NCBI GenBank assembly: GCA_029194675.1
Contig: JARFXP010000001.1
Coordinates: 1,356,501 to 1,420,500 of the forward strand
Reading direction: 5' to 3'
From: Nitrospira sp.
GTDB lineage: Bacteria > Nitrospirota > Nitrospiria > Nitrospirales > Nitrospiraceae
DNA: 64,000 nt
The translations under genes and the position numbers were made by a program. Of the stretch, positions 1 through 8,461 are shown in pieces. The notes below the pieces were generated by a model. That model did no database searches, was not told the origin of the DNA, and was given only the letters and a program-made list of their open reading frames with translations. How positions within the stretch are numbered: position 1 is the first letter of the stretch; each line of letters opens with the position of its first letter.

Positions 1-977
1 GCGGAGGCATCGACTGTTTCGAGGCTTCCCGCTTGGTGGGCCCCGCTGGACGGGTGATCGGGATCGACATGACCGATACGATGCTGGAGATCGCCTGCAG
101 GAATGCTGCGGTGGTGGCTGCAAATCTGGGCTATCCGACATCGAACGTGGAATTTCGCAAAGGCCTGGCCGATGCGATGCCGGTCGACGGCGGGACGATC
201 GATCTCATCATCTCCAATTGCGTGATCAACCTCGCGCCGGACAAGCGGAAAGTGTTTCAGGAAATGTATCGGGTCGCCAAGCCCGGGGGACGGTTCACCA
301 TCTCCGACATCGTGTCGGATCAAACCGTCCCACAATACCTCGTCCACGATACGCAGAAATGGGGAGACTGTCTATCCGGCGCTTTGACGCTGACCGACTA
401 CATGAACGGCATGGCGGCAGCCGGTTTTCTCGGCATTCACCTCGTCAAGTTTTCACCCTGGCGCGTCATCGACGGTATCCATTTCTTTTCCGTGACATTG
501 ACCGGCTACAAACTATCCCAGACGCTCGCCTCCTCATCCATTCGTTACGCCACCCTTCGGGGGCCTTTCAGCCGCGTCGTGGATGAACGAGGGACAACGT
601 ACCGGCGTGGCATTCCGAAGCCTATCACACTAGAAGAGGCACTGTTGCTTAGCACTTCTCCCTTCGCCGACCATTTCCTTCTGACCACCGAATCTGTCCA
701 CCTCGACAGCGAAGATCCACGCTGGACCGCCATCTTCCCAGCTGATGCTCCTTGCACCTGGCAAGGCCATTATGCGCTGCTGGCCGGACCCTTCGTCGAA
801 GCGGCCGACGACGACGACCATCTCTATCGCCGTGGAGAGCCGCTGGAGATTTGCTCTAAAACAGTGGCCGTCCTAGAAACGGCAGGATACCAACCCCATT
901 TCGTCATTCTGAATCGGGCCGGCGATCGTGTGAGCGGCGAAGCCGTGACCTGTTCGCCGGACGAAGGCTGCTGCTAG
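1..977 (+). CDS. arsM: Arsenite S-adenosylmethionine methyltransferase, 5' partial
   Basis: The frame is open from the window edge, so the start lies upstream; about 324 residues remain. The protein enters inside the SAM-binding loop (GGIDCF), followed by the acidic end of strand 2 (VIGIDMT). Cysteines in GGIDCF and in WGDCLSGAL match the positions that bind As(III) in known ArsM enzymes, and SNCVINL is also typical. The family methylates arsenite in the cytosol using SAM. Beyond the methyltransferase core there is a long C-terminal extension ending in SPDEGCC, whose vicinal cysteine pair could hold arsenic (inference). The TAG stop touches the ATG of the following ArsR gene, so the two are probably co-transcribed. 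Confidence 0.88.
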   Translation, partial: GGIDCFEASRLVGPAGRVIGIDMTDTMLEIACRNAAVVAANLGYPTSNVEFRKGLADAMPVDGGTIDLIISNCVINLAPDKRKVFQEMYRVAKPGGRFTISDIVSDQTVPQYLVHDTQKWGDCLSGALTLTDYMNGMAAAGFLGIHLVKFSPWRVIDGIHFFSVTLTGYKLSQTLASSSIRYATLRGPFSRVVDERGTTYRRGIPKPITLEEALLLSTSPFADHFLLTTESVHLDSEDPRWTAIFPADAPCTWQGHYALLAGPFVEAADDDDHLYRRGEPLEICSKTVAVLETAGYQPHFVILNRAGDRVSGEAVTCSPDEGCC

Positions 978-1349
978 ATGAAATCCGTGTCGAGAGGCGA
1001 AATTCTGAACCCGCGCCAATGCGCGACGGTTCTGAAGGCGTTGGCAGATGAGACCAGACTGCGCATCCTCGAGTCGCTCCTGGTCGAAGAGAAATGCGTC
1101 ATGGACCTCGTGCGGGAGTTGGGCTGTTCACAGCCGCATGTCTCGCACCACCTGCGCATTCTGCGGGATTGCGGCGTGGTGGAAGGCATACGAGAAGGGA
1201 AGCAGGTCTGCTATCGGATCGCCCCGATCGTGCAGCGGGCGCTGGCCAACCGTGAAGGGAAAGCCTTGAATTTCGGCTGCTGCGAACTGCGTTTTCCCGA
1301 ATCTGTTCTGACCACAATGAAATCTCGCACGCTAAGTGTTCATTCCTGA
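978..1349 (+). CDS. arsR: ArsR-family metalloregulator
   Basis: This is a 123-residue winged-helix repressor. The core runs from LKALADETRLRILESL through the recognition helix region CSQPHVSHHLRILRD to the wing (GIREGKQVCYRI). The classical As(III) site of ArsR is a CxC pair in alpha-3. Here that segment reads EEKCVMDLV with only one cysteine, while an extra CC pair sits near the C-terminus (FGCCELRFP), so metal sensing may use a different ligand set (inference). It starts directly after the arsM stop with GAAGG inside arsM as a plausible ribosome site, and lies 30 nt upstream of arsS. It most likely represses its own ars operon. Confidence 0.88.
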   Translation: MKSVSRGEILNPRQCATVLKALADETRLRILESLLVEEKCVMDLVRELGCSQPHVSHHLRILRDCGVVEGIREGKQVCYRIAPIVQRALANREGKALNFGCCELRFPESVLTTMKSRTLSVHS

Positions 1350-1379
1350 TGGACATCCGACGTTGATGCGAGTGTAAAT

Positions 1380-2417
1380 ATGCCGCTGACCCTGCTTGGA
1401 CGAGACAATCCGCTTGCCTCCTCGTCCGAACAACTCAAGTTGTTGGAACAATCGGGCACCCGTCTCCCCTTTGAAGCACAGCTGAATCAGGCCGGCTTAT
1501 ATCCGCTACGTGCCACTGGGATCACCGTCTTCCAGATCAATGTCGGGAAACTCTGTAACCAGACTTGCCGCCACTGTCACGTGGATGCCGGACCGGATCG
1601 TCTCGAGACCATGTCCTTGGAAACGGCTGAACAATGTATTCACGCTCTGGCGAAAACCGATATTCCGACGATGGACATCACAGGAGGCGCGCCGGAACTG
1701 AACCCTCACTTCCGTTGGCTGGTCGAACAGGCTCAGAAACTCGATCGACACGTGATGGATCGCTGTAACCTATCTGTGTTGCTGCTTCCTTCGCAGGCGG
1801 ACCTGGCGGAATTCCTGGCCAGTCACCGAGTCGAGATTATCGCGTCGCTTCCGTCTTACCGGGCCAGCCAGACCGATGCGCAGCGAGGCAATGGCGTCTT
1901 TGAGAAATCGATCGAAGCACTCCGTCTCTTAAATCGTTTCGGCTATGGACGACCGGACAGCGGGCTCTCGCTGAACCTGGTCTACAACCCTGTAGGAGCG
2001 TTTTTGCCTCCACGACAAGAAGCCATCGAGGCACAGTTCAAGAGAGAACTGCGCACCCACTACGATATCGAGTTTAACCGGCTGTATACGATCACCAATA
2101 TGCCGATCAGCCGGTTCCTAGAATTTCTCATTGAGAGCGGCAACTATGAACAGTACATGACGCGCCTGGCCAACGCATTCAATCCTGCCGCCGCCACCGG
2201 CGTCATGTGCCGCTATACCCTGTCCGTCGGATGGGACGGCCGCCTGTATGACTGCGACTTCAACCAGATGCTGGAACTCCCCGTCGAGCATGGAGCGCCG
2301 TCACATATCCGAGACTTTGATCCAGCACAGCTCCATCATCGCCGGATCGTGACACGCAACCATTGCTATGGCTGCACAGCAGGCTCCGGGTCTTCTTGTG
2401 GTGGGTCAGTTACTTGA
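1380..2417 (+). CDS. arsS: Arsenosugar biosynthesis radical SAM protein ArsS
   Basis: This 345-residue protein has the radical-SAM cluster motif CNQTCRHCHV (Cx3Cx2C) at about residues 58-65. TGGAPELNP follows as the SAM-contact segment. The Cys-rich C-terminal domain includes YDCDFNQM, CYGCTAG and SSCGG. This domain order is the ArsS (radical SAM/Cys-rich) family, thought to add the 5'-deoxyadenosyl group to dimethylated arsenic on the way to arsenosugars. Its position right after arsM, which supplies the methylated substrate, supports that role. The length is normal and no key residue is missing. No strong ribosome site is visible before the ATG. It is followed after only 35 nt by pstS. Confidence 0.9.
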   Translation: MPLTLLGRDNPLASSSEQLKLLEQSGTRLPFEAQLNQAGLYPLRATGITVFQINVGKLCNQTCRHCHVDAGPDRLETMSLETAEQCIHALAKTDIPTMDITGGAPELNPHFRWLVEQAQKLDRHVMDRCNLSVLLLPSQADLAEFLASHRVEIIASLPSYRASQTDAQRGNGVFEKSIEALRLLNRFGYGRPDSGLSLNLVYNPVGAFLPPRQEAIEAQFKRELRTHYDIEFNRLYTITNMPISRFLEFLIESGNYEQYMTRLANAFNPAAATGVMCRYTLSVGWDGRLYDCDFNQMLELPVEHGAPSHIRDFDPAQLHHRRIVTRNHCYGCTAGSGSSCGGSVT

Positions 2418-2452
2418 ATAATTATCCATGACTAAGATATGTAGATATCTCA

Positions 2453-3319
2453 ATGTATAGATCTATGTGTTTATTTCTGCAGAAAATGCCCGCCTCGCTT
2501 GCTGCGGGATTGATTTTTACCCTCCTTGGGACTCCAGGATCAGCGACCGCCGAAACAACTGCGCCCGATCCACTATCGGGCAAGCTGGTAATTACCGGTG
2601 CCAGCACCTTGGCTCCATTGATGGCTGAAATCGGCAAACGATTCGAGAGTCTCTATCCCAAAGTGCGTGTGGATATTCAGACCGGCGGCTCATCCCGCGG
2701 GGTCGCGGACGCTCGTCAGGGTCTCGCCGATATCGGCATGGTCTCTCGCGCAATGAAGGATGACGAGAAGGATCTTCATGCGTTTCCGGTGGCACGCGAC
2801 GGCGTGGGCATCATCCTGCACAAAGAGAACCCTGTTCAGACCCTCACCGACGAGCAAGTTGTCGCAATCTATACGGGCAAGATCACTAGTTGGAAGGAAG
2901 TCGGCGGAAAAGACGTCGCCATCACTGTCGTGAACAAAGCAGAGGGGCGATCTACGCTGGAAGTGTTTTTGCACTACTTCAAGATGAAGAATACGGACGT
3001 GAAAGCTCATGTGGTCATCGGTGACAACGAACAGGGAGTCAAGACCGTAGCCGGGAATCGACATGCCATCGGATATGTCTCCATCGGCACGGCAGAATAC
3101 GATGAATCGCAGGGGGTACCGATTAAGCTGCTCTCGGTCGGGGGGGTTGCAGCCTCCACTGAGACGGTGCGGAACGGTACCTTTCCGATCTCTCGGCCAC
3201 TACACATCGTCACTCGGACTCCACCGACCGGATTGGCTAAGGCCTTTATCGAGTATGCACAGTCCAAAGCCGTGCATGACATTATCAAACAGCAATATTT
3301 TGTCCCGCTGGTCGGCTGA
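2453..3319 (+). CDS. pstS: Phosphate ABC transporter substrate-binding protein
   Basis: This is a 288-residue periplasmic binding protein. A signal peptide covers about the first 35 residues (hydrophobic LAAGLIFTLLG, then SATAE). Phosphate-binding signatures include GASTLAPLM, TGGSSRGVADA and the block NKAEGRSTLEVF. It would capture phosphate for PstC/PstA/PstB. The start is uncertain: ATG at 2453, 2465 and 2486 are in frame and none has a clear Shine-Dalgarno sequence. The gene lies 35 nt after arsS on the same strand, so it may be read from the ars promoter. The coding end overlaps the start of pstC. Confidence 0.92.
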   Translation: MYRSMCLFLQKMPASLAAGLIFTLLGTPGSATAETTAPDPLSGKLVITGASTLAPLMAEIGKRFESLYPKVRVDIQTGGSSRGVADARQGLADIGMVSRAMKDDEKDLHAFPVARDGVGIILHKENPVQTLTDEQVVAIYTGKITSWKEVGGKDVAITVVNKAEGRSTLEVFLHYFKMKNTDVKAHVVIGDNEQGVKTVAGNRHAIGYVSIGTAEYDESQGVPIKLLSVGGVAASTETVRNGTFPISRPLHIVTRTPPTGLAKAFIEYAQSKAVHDIIKQQYFVPLVG

Positions 3320-4154
3320 CGAACTCTTGTGCTGGAGCTTGCGCGGTATCGCAACCATCGCCGGCACCATCGTCATGCTCATCGTGGTCTTCCTGATCGC
3401 GGAAGCGCTTCCCGTTCTCCATCACGTCGGTCTGCTCCGATTCTTTACAGACCCTTCCTGGCATCCAGCCGAGGGATTGTATAACCTCACCCCGATGTTG
3501 TGGGGAACGCTGTTCGCCATGACTGGTTCTGTGTTGATCGCCACACCCTTGGGCATTCTCTCCGCCGTCTTCTGCCATTACTATGCGCCACCTGCTCTTG
3601 CCCGGCCCTATCGACGCCTGATCGAGTTGCTCGCAGGCATTCCTTCCGTAGTCTACGGATTCTGGGGGCTCGTGGTGCTGGTCCCGCTGATTGCAGAGAT
3701 ACAACCGCCCGGGCCCAGTCTATTAGCGGGCATCCTGATCCTCACGATCATGATTCTCCCCACCATCGCGTTGGTGGCTGATGCCAGTCTTGTCAATGTG
3801 CCTCAACAATATTTACAGGGGGCTGCTGCATTGGGACTCCCGCGCTGGGCGACAATTCGAGGCATTGTGTTTCCGGCGGCAAAATCTGGGTTGTTCACTG
3901 GGGTGATCCTGGAAACAGGCCGAGCCATCGGGGAAACGATGGCGATTCTGATGGTCTGTGGGAACGTGGTCCAGATTCCTTCCAGCATCTTCGACCCGAT
4001 CCGAACGCTGACCGCCAATATCGCCCTGGAAATGGCCTATGCGCTCGGAGACCATCGCGCTGCGTTGTTCGCCAGTGGACTCGTCTTGATGGCCATGATC
4101 GTGGCGCTTGTTATAGTCGCCGAATGGATCAGTCGTGGGAGAATGTATGGCTGA
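3276..4154 (+). CDS. pstC: Phosphate ABC transporter permease PstC
   Basis: This inner-membrane permease of about 292 residues has six predicted hydrophobic helices and the permease EAA-like loop (AALGLPRWATIRGIVFPAA). IPSVVYGFWGL and GRAIGETMAILMV are typical of PstC. The frame is open much further upstream, but that part is out of frame with real pstS sequence. ATG at 3276 is therefore the likely start, overlapping pstS by 44 nt; a TTG at 3327 just after the pstS stop is an alternative. It forms the channel together with PstA. Confidence 0.9.
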   Translation: MTLSNSNILSRWSADELLCWSLRGIATIAGTIVMLIVVFLIAEALPVLHHVGLLRFFTDPSWHPAEGLYNLTPMLWGTLFAMTGSVLIATPLGILSAVFCHYYAPPALARPYRRLIELLAGIPSVVYGFWGLVVLVPLIAEIQPPGPSLLAGILILTIMILPTIALVADASLVNVPQQYLQGAAALGLPRWATIRGIVFPAAKSGLFTGVILETGRAIGETMAILMVCGNVVQIPSSIFDPIRTLTANIALEMAYALGDHRAALFASGLVLMAMIVALVIVAEWISRGRMYG

Positions 4155-5010
4155 GGCTCTGAGCCGACCACAGAATCCGCATGAATGGCTTGCGTTCATT
4201 CTCGTCTGGGGAGCGGCAGCGCTCGTGACCGCCGTATTCTGCTGGCTGTTGGGGGACATCGTTTGGCATGGACTGAGCCATGTCTCCTGGACGTTTCTGA
4301 CAGCCCCCCCAGAAAACGCTGGACGCCGAGGCGGGATCGGCCCTATTCTGGTTTCGACATCCTTGATTCTGGGAGTCTGTCTCGCGGTCTCCCTCCCTAT
4401 TGGTATCGGCACCGCCGTCCTCCTCGCTGAATTTACATCGGACTACAGCCTGTTCGGACGGATGACTCGCCGCAGCCTTGATATCCTGGCCGGTGTGCCG
4501 TCGATCGTTTTGGGCCTATTCGGCAACGCGTTCTTTTGCAAGACGCTGGGGCTCGGCTTCTCGATCCTCTCCGGCGGGCTGACTCTGGCCTGCATGGTAT
4601 TGCCGATCTTGATCCGCTCAACGGAGGAAGGGTTTCGCGCTGTGCCGACTAGTTACCGCCTATCCGCTGCGGCACTAGGACTGTCTCGCACCACGACCCT
4701 CGTTCACCTCTTGCTACCGGCGGCGGTACCAGGTCTCTTGGTTGGTCTGGTCCTTGGAATCGGCCGTGCGATTGCCGAGACGGCTGCGCTCATCTTCACA
4801 AGCGGCTATGTGGATCGGATGCCGGAGTCGCTACTCGATTCCGGCCGCGCATTGTCTATACACATCTTCGATCTCTCCATGAATGTGTCCGGCGGAGACG
4901 CGAATGCCTATGCCTCAGCGCTGGTCTTGGTTATCTTGTTGCTCGCCATCAACGGCACCTCCTCCTGGCTGGCAACATACGGGCTCCACCGAAAGATCGT
5001 CACAGTATGA
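4147..5010 (+). CDS. pstA: Phosphate ABC transporter permease PstA
   Basis: This second membrane subunit of the phosphate importer is about 287 residues with six hydrophobic segments. Landmarks are GGIGPILVSTSLI, LDILAGVPSIVLGLFG, the EAA-loop (AALGLSRTTTLVHLLLPAA) and GIGRAIAETAALI. ATG at 4147 is chosen over an upstream GTG because GGGAGA lies just before it. It overlaps the pstC end by 8 nt, and its own TGA overlaps the pstB ATG (ATGA), indicating translational coupling through the operon. Confidence 0.92.
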   Translation: MAEALSRPQNPHEWLAFILVWGAAALVTAVFCWLLGDIVWHGLSHVSWTFLTAPPENAGRRGGIGPILVSTSLILGVCLAVSLPIGIGTAVLLAEFTSDYSLFGRMTRRSLDILAGVPSIVLGLFGNAFFCKTLGLGFSILSGGLTLACMVLPILIRSTEEGFRAVPTSYRLSAAALGLSRTTTLVHLLLPAAVPGLLVGLVLGIGRAIAETAALIFTSGYVDRMPESLLDSGRALSIHIFDLSMNVSGGDANAYASALVLVILLLAINGTSSWLATYGLHRKIVTV

Positions 5011-5846
5011 CGCCGGTCGAACCCATCACAGGGCCGCGCCCAAGATATCCGCTCGAAGATCGACCTGCTTCCTGTCAGCCTCAACCCCTCGTTGAGATCG
5101 ATCGGCTCAGTTTGCACTACGGGGAAAAGCCTGCGTTTCAGGACGTGGCCTTGTCGATCAACAAAGGATGCATTACGTCTCTCGTGGGACCGTCCGGATG
5201 CGGAAAGACCAGCTTCCTCACCTGCCTGAACCGACTCTCCGATCTGATCGTTGGGTGTCGTGTCAGGGGACGGATCACGATCGATACCCTCGATGTGTTG
5301 GCACCAGACACCGATGTGATCCAGCTTCGACGCCACATCGGCATGATTTTTCAGAAACCGAATCCCTTTCCACTGACAATCCGAAGAAACCTAGAGTTTC
5401 CTCTGAGGGAACATGGACTGCGTGATCGAACACAGATTGCAGGGACGATCGAGGCCACCTTACGAGATGTCGGTCTCTGGGACGAGGTCAAGGATCGGCT
5501 GGACTCGCCGGCCCTGGCTCTATCCGGAGGCCAACAACAGCGCCTCTGTATCGCCAGGGCCCTGGCCCTTCTGCCGGAAATGTTACTCATGGATGAACCG
5601 TGCAGCGCCCTCGATCCTCTCTCCAGCGGCGTGGTCGAAGATTTGATTGTGAGACTGCGTGGCCGCTACACCATATTGATCGTCACTCACAACCTGGCTC
5701 AGGCCCGGCGCATCTCGGATTATACTGCCCTTTTCTGGGTCCAAAACGGAGCCGGACGGTTGATTGAGACTGGAACCGCGAAACAGATATTTGAGGAACC
5801 CCGTGACCCACTGACCGCTGCATATGTCAGCGGCATGCGAGGATAG
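5007..5846 (+). CDS. pstB: Phosphate ABC transporter ATP-binding protein
   Basis: This 279-residue ABC ATPase energises PstSCA. Walker A is GPSGCGKTS, the Q-loop is IFQKPNPFP (the PNPFP is characteristic of PstB), the signature is LSGGQQQR and Walker B is LLMDEPCSALDP, followed by the switch histidine in VTHN. An N-terminal extension of about 30 residues precedes the ABC core. The start overlaps the pstA stop (ATGA). No phoU gene follows, so regulation by PhoU, if present, must come from elsewhere. Confidence 0.94.
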   Translation: MTPVEPITGPRPRYPLEDRPASCQPQPLVEIDRLSLHYGEKPAFQDVALSINKGCITSLVGPSGCGKTSFLTCLNRLSDLIVGCRVRGRITIDTLDVLAPDTDVIQLRRHIGMIFQKPNPFPLTIRRNLEFPLREHGLRDRTQIAGTIEATLRDVGLWDEVKDRLDSPALALSGGQQQRLCIARALALLPEMLLMDEPCSALDPLSSGVVEDLIVRLRGRYTILIVTHNLAQARRISDYTALFWVQNGAGRLIETGTAKQIFEEPRDPLTAAYVSGMRG

Positions 5847-6102
5847 TGATGTCATTAGCTACGGTACACAATCGGTGGATCACTGATATTAGTTGTGCAC
5901 ACCTCATTTTCGATAGGCCCCAGTAACGACTCCAATTCCCGATGAATGCACACAGTACACATGGGGGCACCTTTACTCATGTACATCGAGATATCTCTGC
6001 GTGTTTATGCGATCTGCTCGTCTATTTCCCGACTCCCGTTCGCCTGTCTTTGCTGGCCCCCCTTGCGTTTTGTCACGAAGAGCAGTATCCAGGAGAAACG
6101 CA
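5847..6102. promoter_or_regulatory. pstB-cysK intergenic region with a perfect 10-bp palindrome
   Basis: No gene is seen here. GAGATATCTC at 5988-5997 is a perfect palindrome, and nine of its bases (AGATATCTC) recur at 2443-2451 just before pstS. Whether it is an operator is unknown. The end of the stretch carries AGGAGA at 6091-6096, the ribosome site of the leader frame before cysK. Confidence 0.3.
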
Positions 6103-6144
6103 ATGATGGCTCGGCTGATTAACCCGTCTCCTTCCCCTCAATGA
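6103..6144 (+). CDS. 13-codon leader peptide coupled to cysK
   Basis: The frame encodes MMARLINPSPSPQ and ends in a TGA whose first two bases are the last two bases of the cysK ATG (overlap ATGA at 6141-6144). A strong AGGAGA ribosome site lies 7 nt upstream of the first ATG, whereas the 12 nt before the cysK ATG (pyrimidine-rich TCTCCTTCCCCTCA) contain no ribosome site. Ribosomes therefore probably reach cysK by terminating this leader and restarting. There are no Cys codons, so it is not a classical cysteine attenuator. The small peptide itself may have no function. Confidence 0.6.
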   Translation: MMARLINPSPSPQ

Positions 6145-7160
6145 ATACATCGCACTACCATGGCGTGGACCACCACGTCGGCAATACTCCGCTGATCCTC
6201 CTACGTCGCCTTTCTGAGCTGACTGGCTGTGAAATCCTCGGCAAGGCGGAATTCATGAACCCAGGGGGCTCGGTGAAGGATCGCGCGGCGCTCGGGATTA
6301 TCCAGGATGCCGAGGAGAAAGGGCTTCTCAGGCCAGGTGGCACTATCGTTGAGGGCACAGCAGGGAATACCGGCATCGGGCTCACTGTCATCGGCCATGC
6401 GAGGGGTTACCATTCCGTCATTGTGATTCCCGAAACTCAGTCGCGGGGAAAAATCGACCTGCTTCGCACACTCGGCGCGGAAGTGCTTGCCGTGCCGGAG
6501 CAGCCCTATTCTCATGCCAACAACTACAATCATGTCGCCCGGCGAATGGCGGAGGACAAGGGATGGTTCTGGGCCAACCAATTCGACAACACCGCCAACC
6601 GTCTCGCGCATTACCGTACCACTGGCCCGGAAATCTGGAAACAGACCCATGGAGAAGTGAGCGGTTTTGTATCCGCCGTGGGCACCGGAGGTACACTGGC
6701 CGGCACCGCCCTGTATCTCAAGGAGCGCAATCCGAACATCACGGTTGGCTGCGCCGACCCCTACGGCGCGGCGATGTGGTCGTGGTTTACCAACGGCAAT
6801 ACAGATACGAATGATGGCGATTCCTTTGCTGAAGGGATTGGCCAGTCTCGGGTGACCAAGAACCTTGATGGCCTCACGGTGGATCGCACGTGGCGTATTC
6901 CCGATCAGGATGGGCTCACCATTCTGTACCAGCTCCTGCGCGAGGAGGGGCTGTTTCTCGGCTTGTCTTCTGGTATCAACATCGCGGGGGCAGTGCGCTT
7001 GGCACTCGAGCGCGGACCAGGTCAAACCATCACGACGATCCTGTGCGACTCCGGCGCGAACTATAAGTCAAAACTCTTCAATCTAGAATGGCTTTCGGCT
7101 CACGGGCTGAGGGTCGATGTATCTGTCGAGATCCTTCTTGAATCGTGCAGCGAGAGATAG
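6141..7160 (+). CDS. cysK: Cysteine synthase (O-acetylserine sulfhydrylase)
   Basis: This 339-residue PLP enzyme of fold type II condenses O-acetylserine and sulfide to cysteine in the cytosol. PGGSVKDR places the PLP lysine at about residue 46. EGTAGNTGIGL is the substrate asparagine loop, GTGGTLAG binds the PLP phosphate and LGLSSGIN is the end of the active site. Some features (ETQSRGKIDLLRTLGAEV, a longer loop around YGAAMWSWFT) are shared with the cystathionine-beta-synthase-like branch, so substrate preference is not certain. The ATG is coupled to the leader frame before it. The serine acetyltransferase gene that makes its substrate lies convergent, 95 nt downstream. Confidence 0.9.
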   Translation: MNTSHYHGVDHHVGNTPLILLRRLSELTGCEILGKAEFMNPGGSVKDRAALGIIQDAEEKGLLRPGGTIVEGTAGNTGIGLTVIGHARGYHSVIVIPETQSRGKIDLLRTLGAEVLAVPEQPYSHANNYNHVARRMAEDKGWFWANQFDNTANRLAHYRTTGPEIWKQTHGEVSGFVSAVGTGGTLAGTALYLKERNPNITVGCADPYGAAMWSWFTNGNTDTNDGDSFAEGIGQSRVTKNLDGLTVDRTWRIPDQDGLTILYQLLREEGLFLGLSSGINIAGAVRLALERGPGQTITTILCDSGANYKSKLFNLEWLSAHGLRVDVSVEILLESCSER

Positions 7161-7166
7161 CGAAGC

Positions 7167-7184
7167 TCAGACTCTCTGGTCTGA
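7167..7184. terminator. Short inverted repeat between convergent cysK and cysE
   Basis: TCAGAC (7167-7172) pairs with GTCTGA (7179-7184) around a 6-nt loop, just downstream of the cysK stop. It lacks a clear T run, so it is only a weak terminator candidate. Confidence 0.3.
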
Positions 7185-7255
7185 ATCTTAACCGGAAGGC
7201 AAGAGACGAAGGAAGAATTCGGCTCATCTGATAACGAATACAAACCAAGCGAGCG

Positions 7256-8227
7256 CTACACCTCCTTGTCTGTGGGTTGAACCTTGATCGATTTCGGTTG
7301 AATGGTTGCAGAGGTCCGCATTTGCGCTTGGACAACATGACTTAGTGTCGGCACGCTTTGCGTCAGCCACACGTTCCCTCCAATGATGGAGCCCTGCCCG
7401 ACGGTGACGCGCCCTAAAATCGTGGCCCCCGCGTAGATCACCACGTCGTCTTCCACGATCGGATGGCGAGGTTCCCCCTTGATCAGGCCGCCCTGCTCGC
7501 CTTCTGTGAACCGTTTGGCGCCAAGCGTCACGGCTTGATAGAGGCGGACCCGCTTGCCGATGACCGTGGTTTCACCGATAACGACACCGGTCCCGTGATC
7601 GATAAAGAAGTGACTGTCGATCTCGGCAGCTGGATGAATATCGATCCCGGTGGATGCATGCGCGATGTCCGAGATCAACCTCGGGATCAACGGCGCCTCC
7701 AAGCGATGCAAGACATGGGCGAGACGATAATAGATGATGGCCCTCATGCCCGGATAGCACAGGAGAATCTCTGAATGGCTGGTGGCCGCGGGGTCCCCTC
7801 GGTAAGCGGCTTGCAAATCAGTAACGAGCAATGCCCGGATGGTCGGGAGCTGGCTGGCAAATACGCTCGCAATGTGGCCTGCTCGCTCAGCCAGCGAGCG
7901 GTCATCTTGTGTGTCGGGATTGGCTGTAAAGGCCAATCCTCTCCGGACTTGATCCTGCAAAAGCGGCAAGGTTTGATCCAATGTGTGCCCGACAAAATAA
8001 TCGATGTTCGTCTCGTTCAAATCCGCTCGTCCGTAGTGCGTCGGAAACAGCACGGCACACAGGCCTTCCACGATGCCGAGGAGGGCTTTTCGTGATGGTA
8101 ATTTGTGAATCCGTCCTTGATGCCGGATGTTGCGGGTCAGCTCACGCGAAGCACGTAGCTCCGTGACAATCTGATCAAGGTTCCATGTCGTCCCTGACTT
8201 GTCTTGGTGTCGCATCGTGTCATCCAT
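7256..8227 (-). CDS. cysE: Serine O-acetyltransferase (EpsC/CysE type)
   Basis: This 323-residue protein has a helical N-terminal half and a left-handed beta-helix of hexapeptide repeats from about residue 205. Signature blocks are GIDIHPAAEIDSHFFIDHGTG and VIGETTVIG, then YQAVTLGAKRF and GAKVRIG-like turns (ILGRVTVGQGSIIGGNVWL). The family transfers acetyl from acetyl-CoA to serine, supplying O-acetylserine to the cysteine synthase convergent to it. The long N-terminal region is typical of the EpsC branch. ATG at 8227 or 8215 is possible; neither has a strong ribosome site. Confidence 0.9.
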   Translation of the reverse strand: MDDTMRHQDKSGTTWNLDQIVTELRASRELTRNIRHQGRIHKLPSRKALLGIVEGLCAVLFPTHYGRADLNETNIDYFVGHTLDQTLPLLQDQVRRGLAFTANPDTQDDRSLAERAGHIASVFASQLPTIRALLVTDLQAAYRGDPAATSHSEILLCYPGMRAIIYYRLAHVLHRLEAPLIPRLISDIAHASTGIDIHPAAEIDSHFFIDHGTGVVIGETTVIGKRVRLYQAVTLGAKRFTEGEQGGLIKGEPRHPIVEDDVVIYAGATILGRVTVGQGSIIGGNVWLTQSVPTLSHVVQAQMRTSATIQPKSIKVQPTDKEV

Positions 8228-8461
8228 GAAGTTTTAGTGCAGCATACGGTTGAAAGCGAGCCATACCATGCTGGTCTTGGCGGACGCCATTCCGATCTGG
8301 CGAATCCCTGAACTCGTCCAGGACTGCCGGACGCCTCATACATAAGCATGCTGATCAGGGGGGCCATTGAGTTTAAAAGAGAGATACAGGCAGAATCTAC
8401 CACTCTCAGCTATGAACGGACGAATCGAGAGTGCTCCCACTGTTGTAGACCGTCCTGACTG

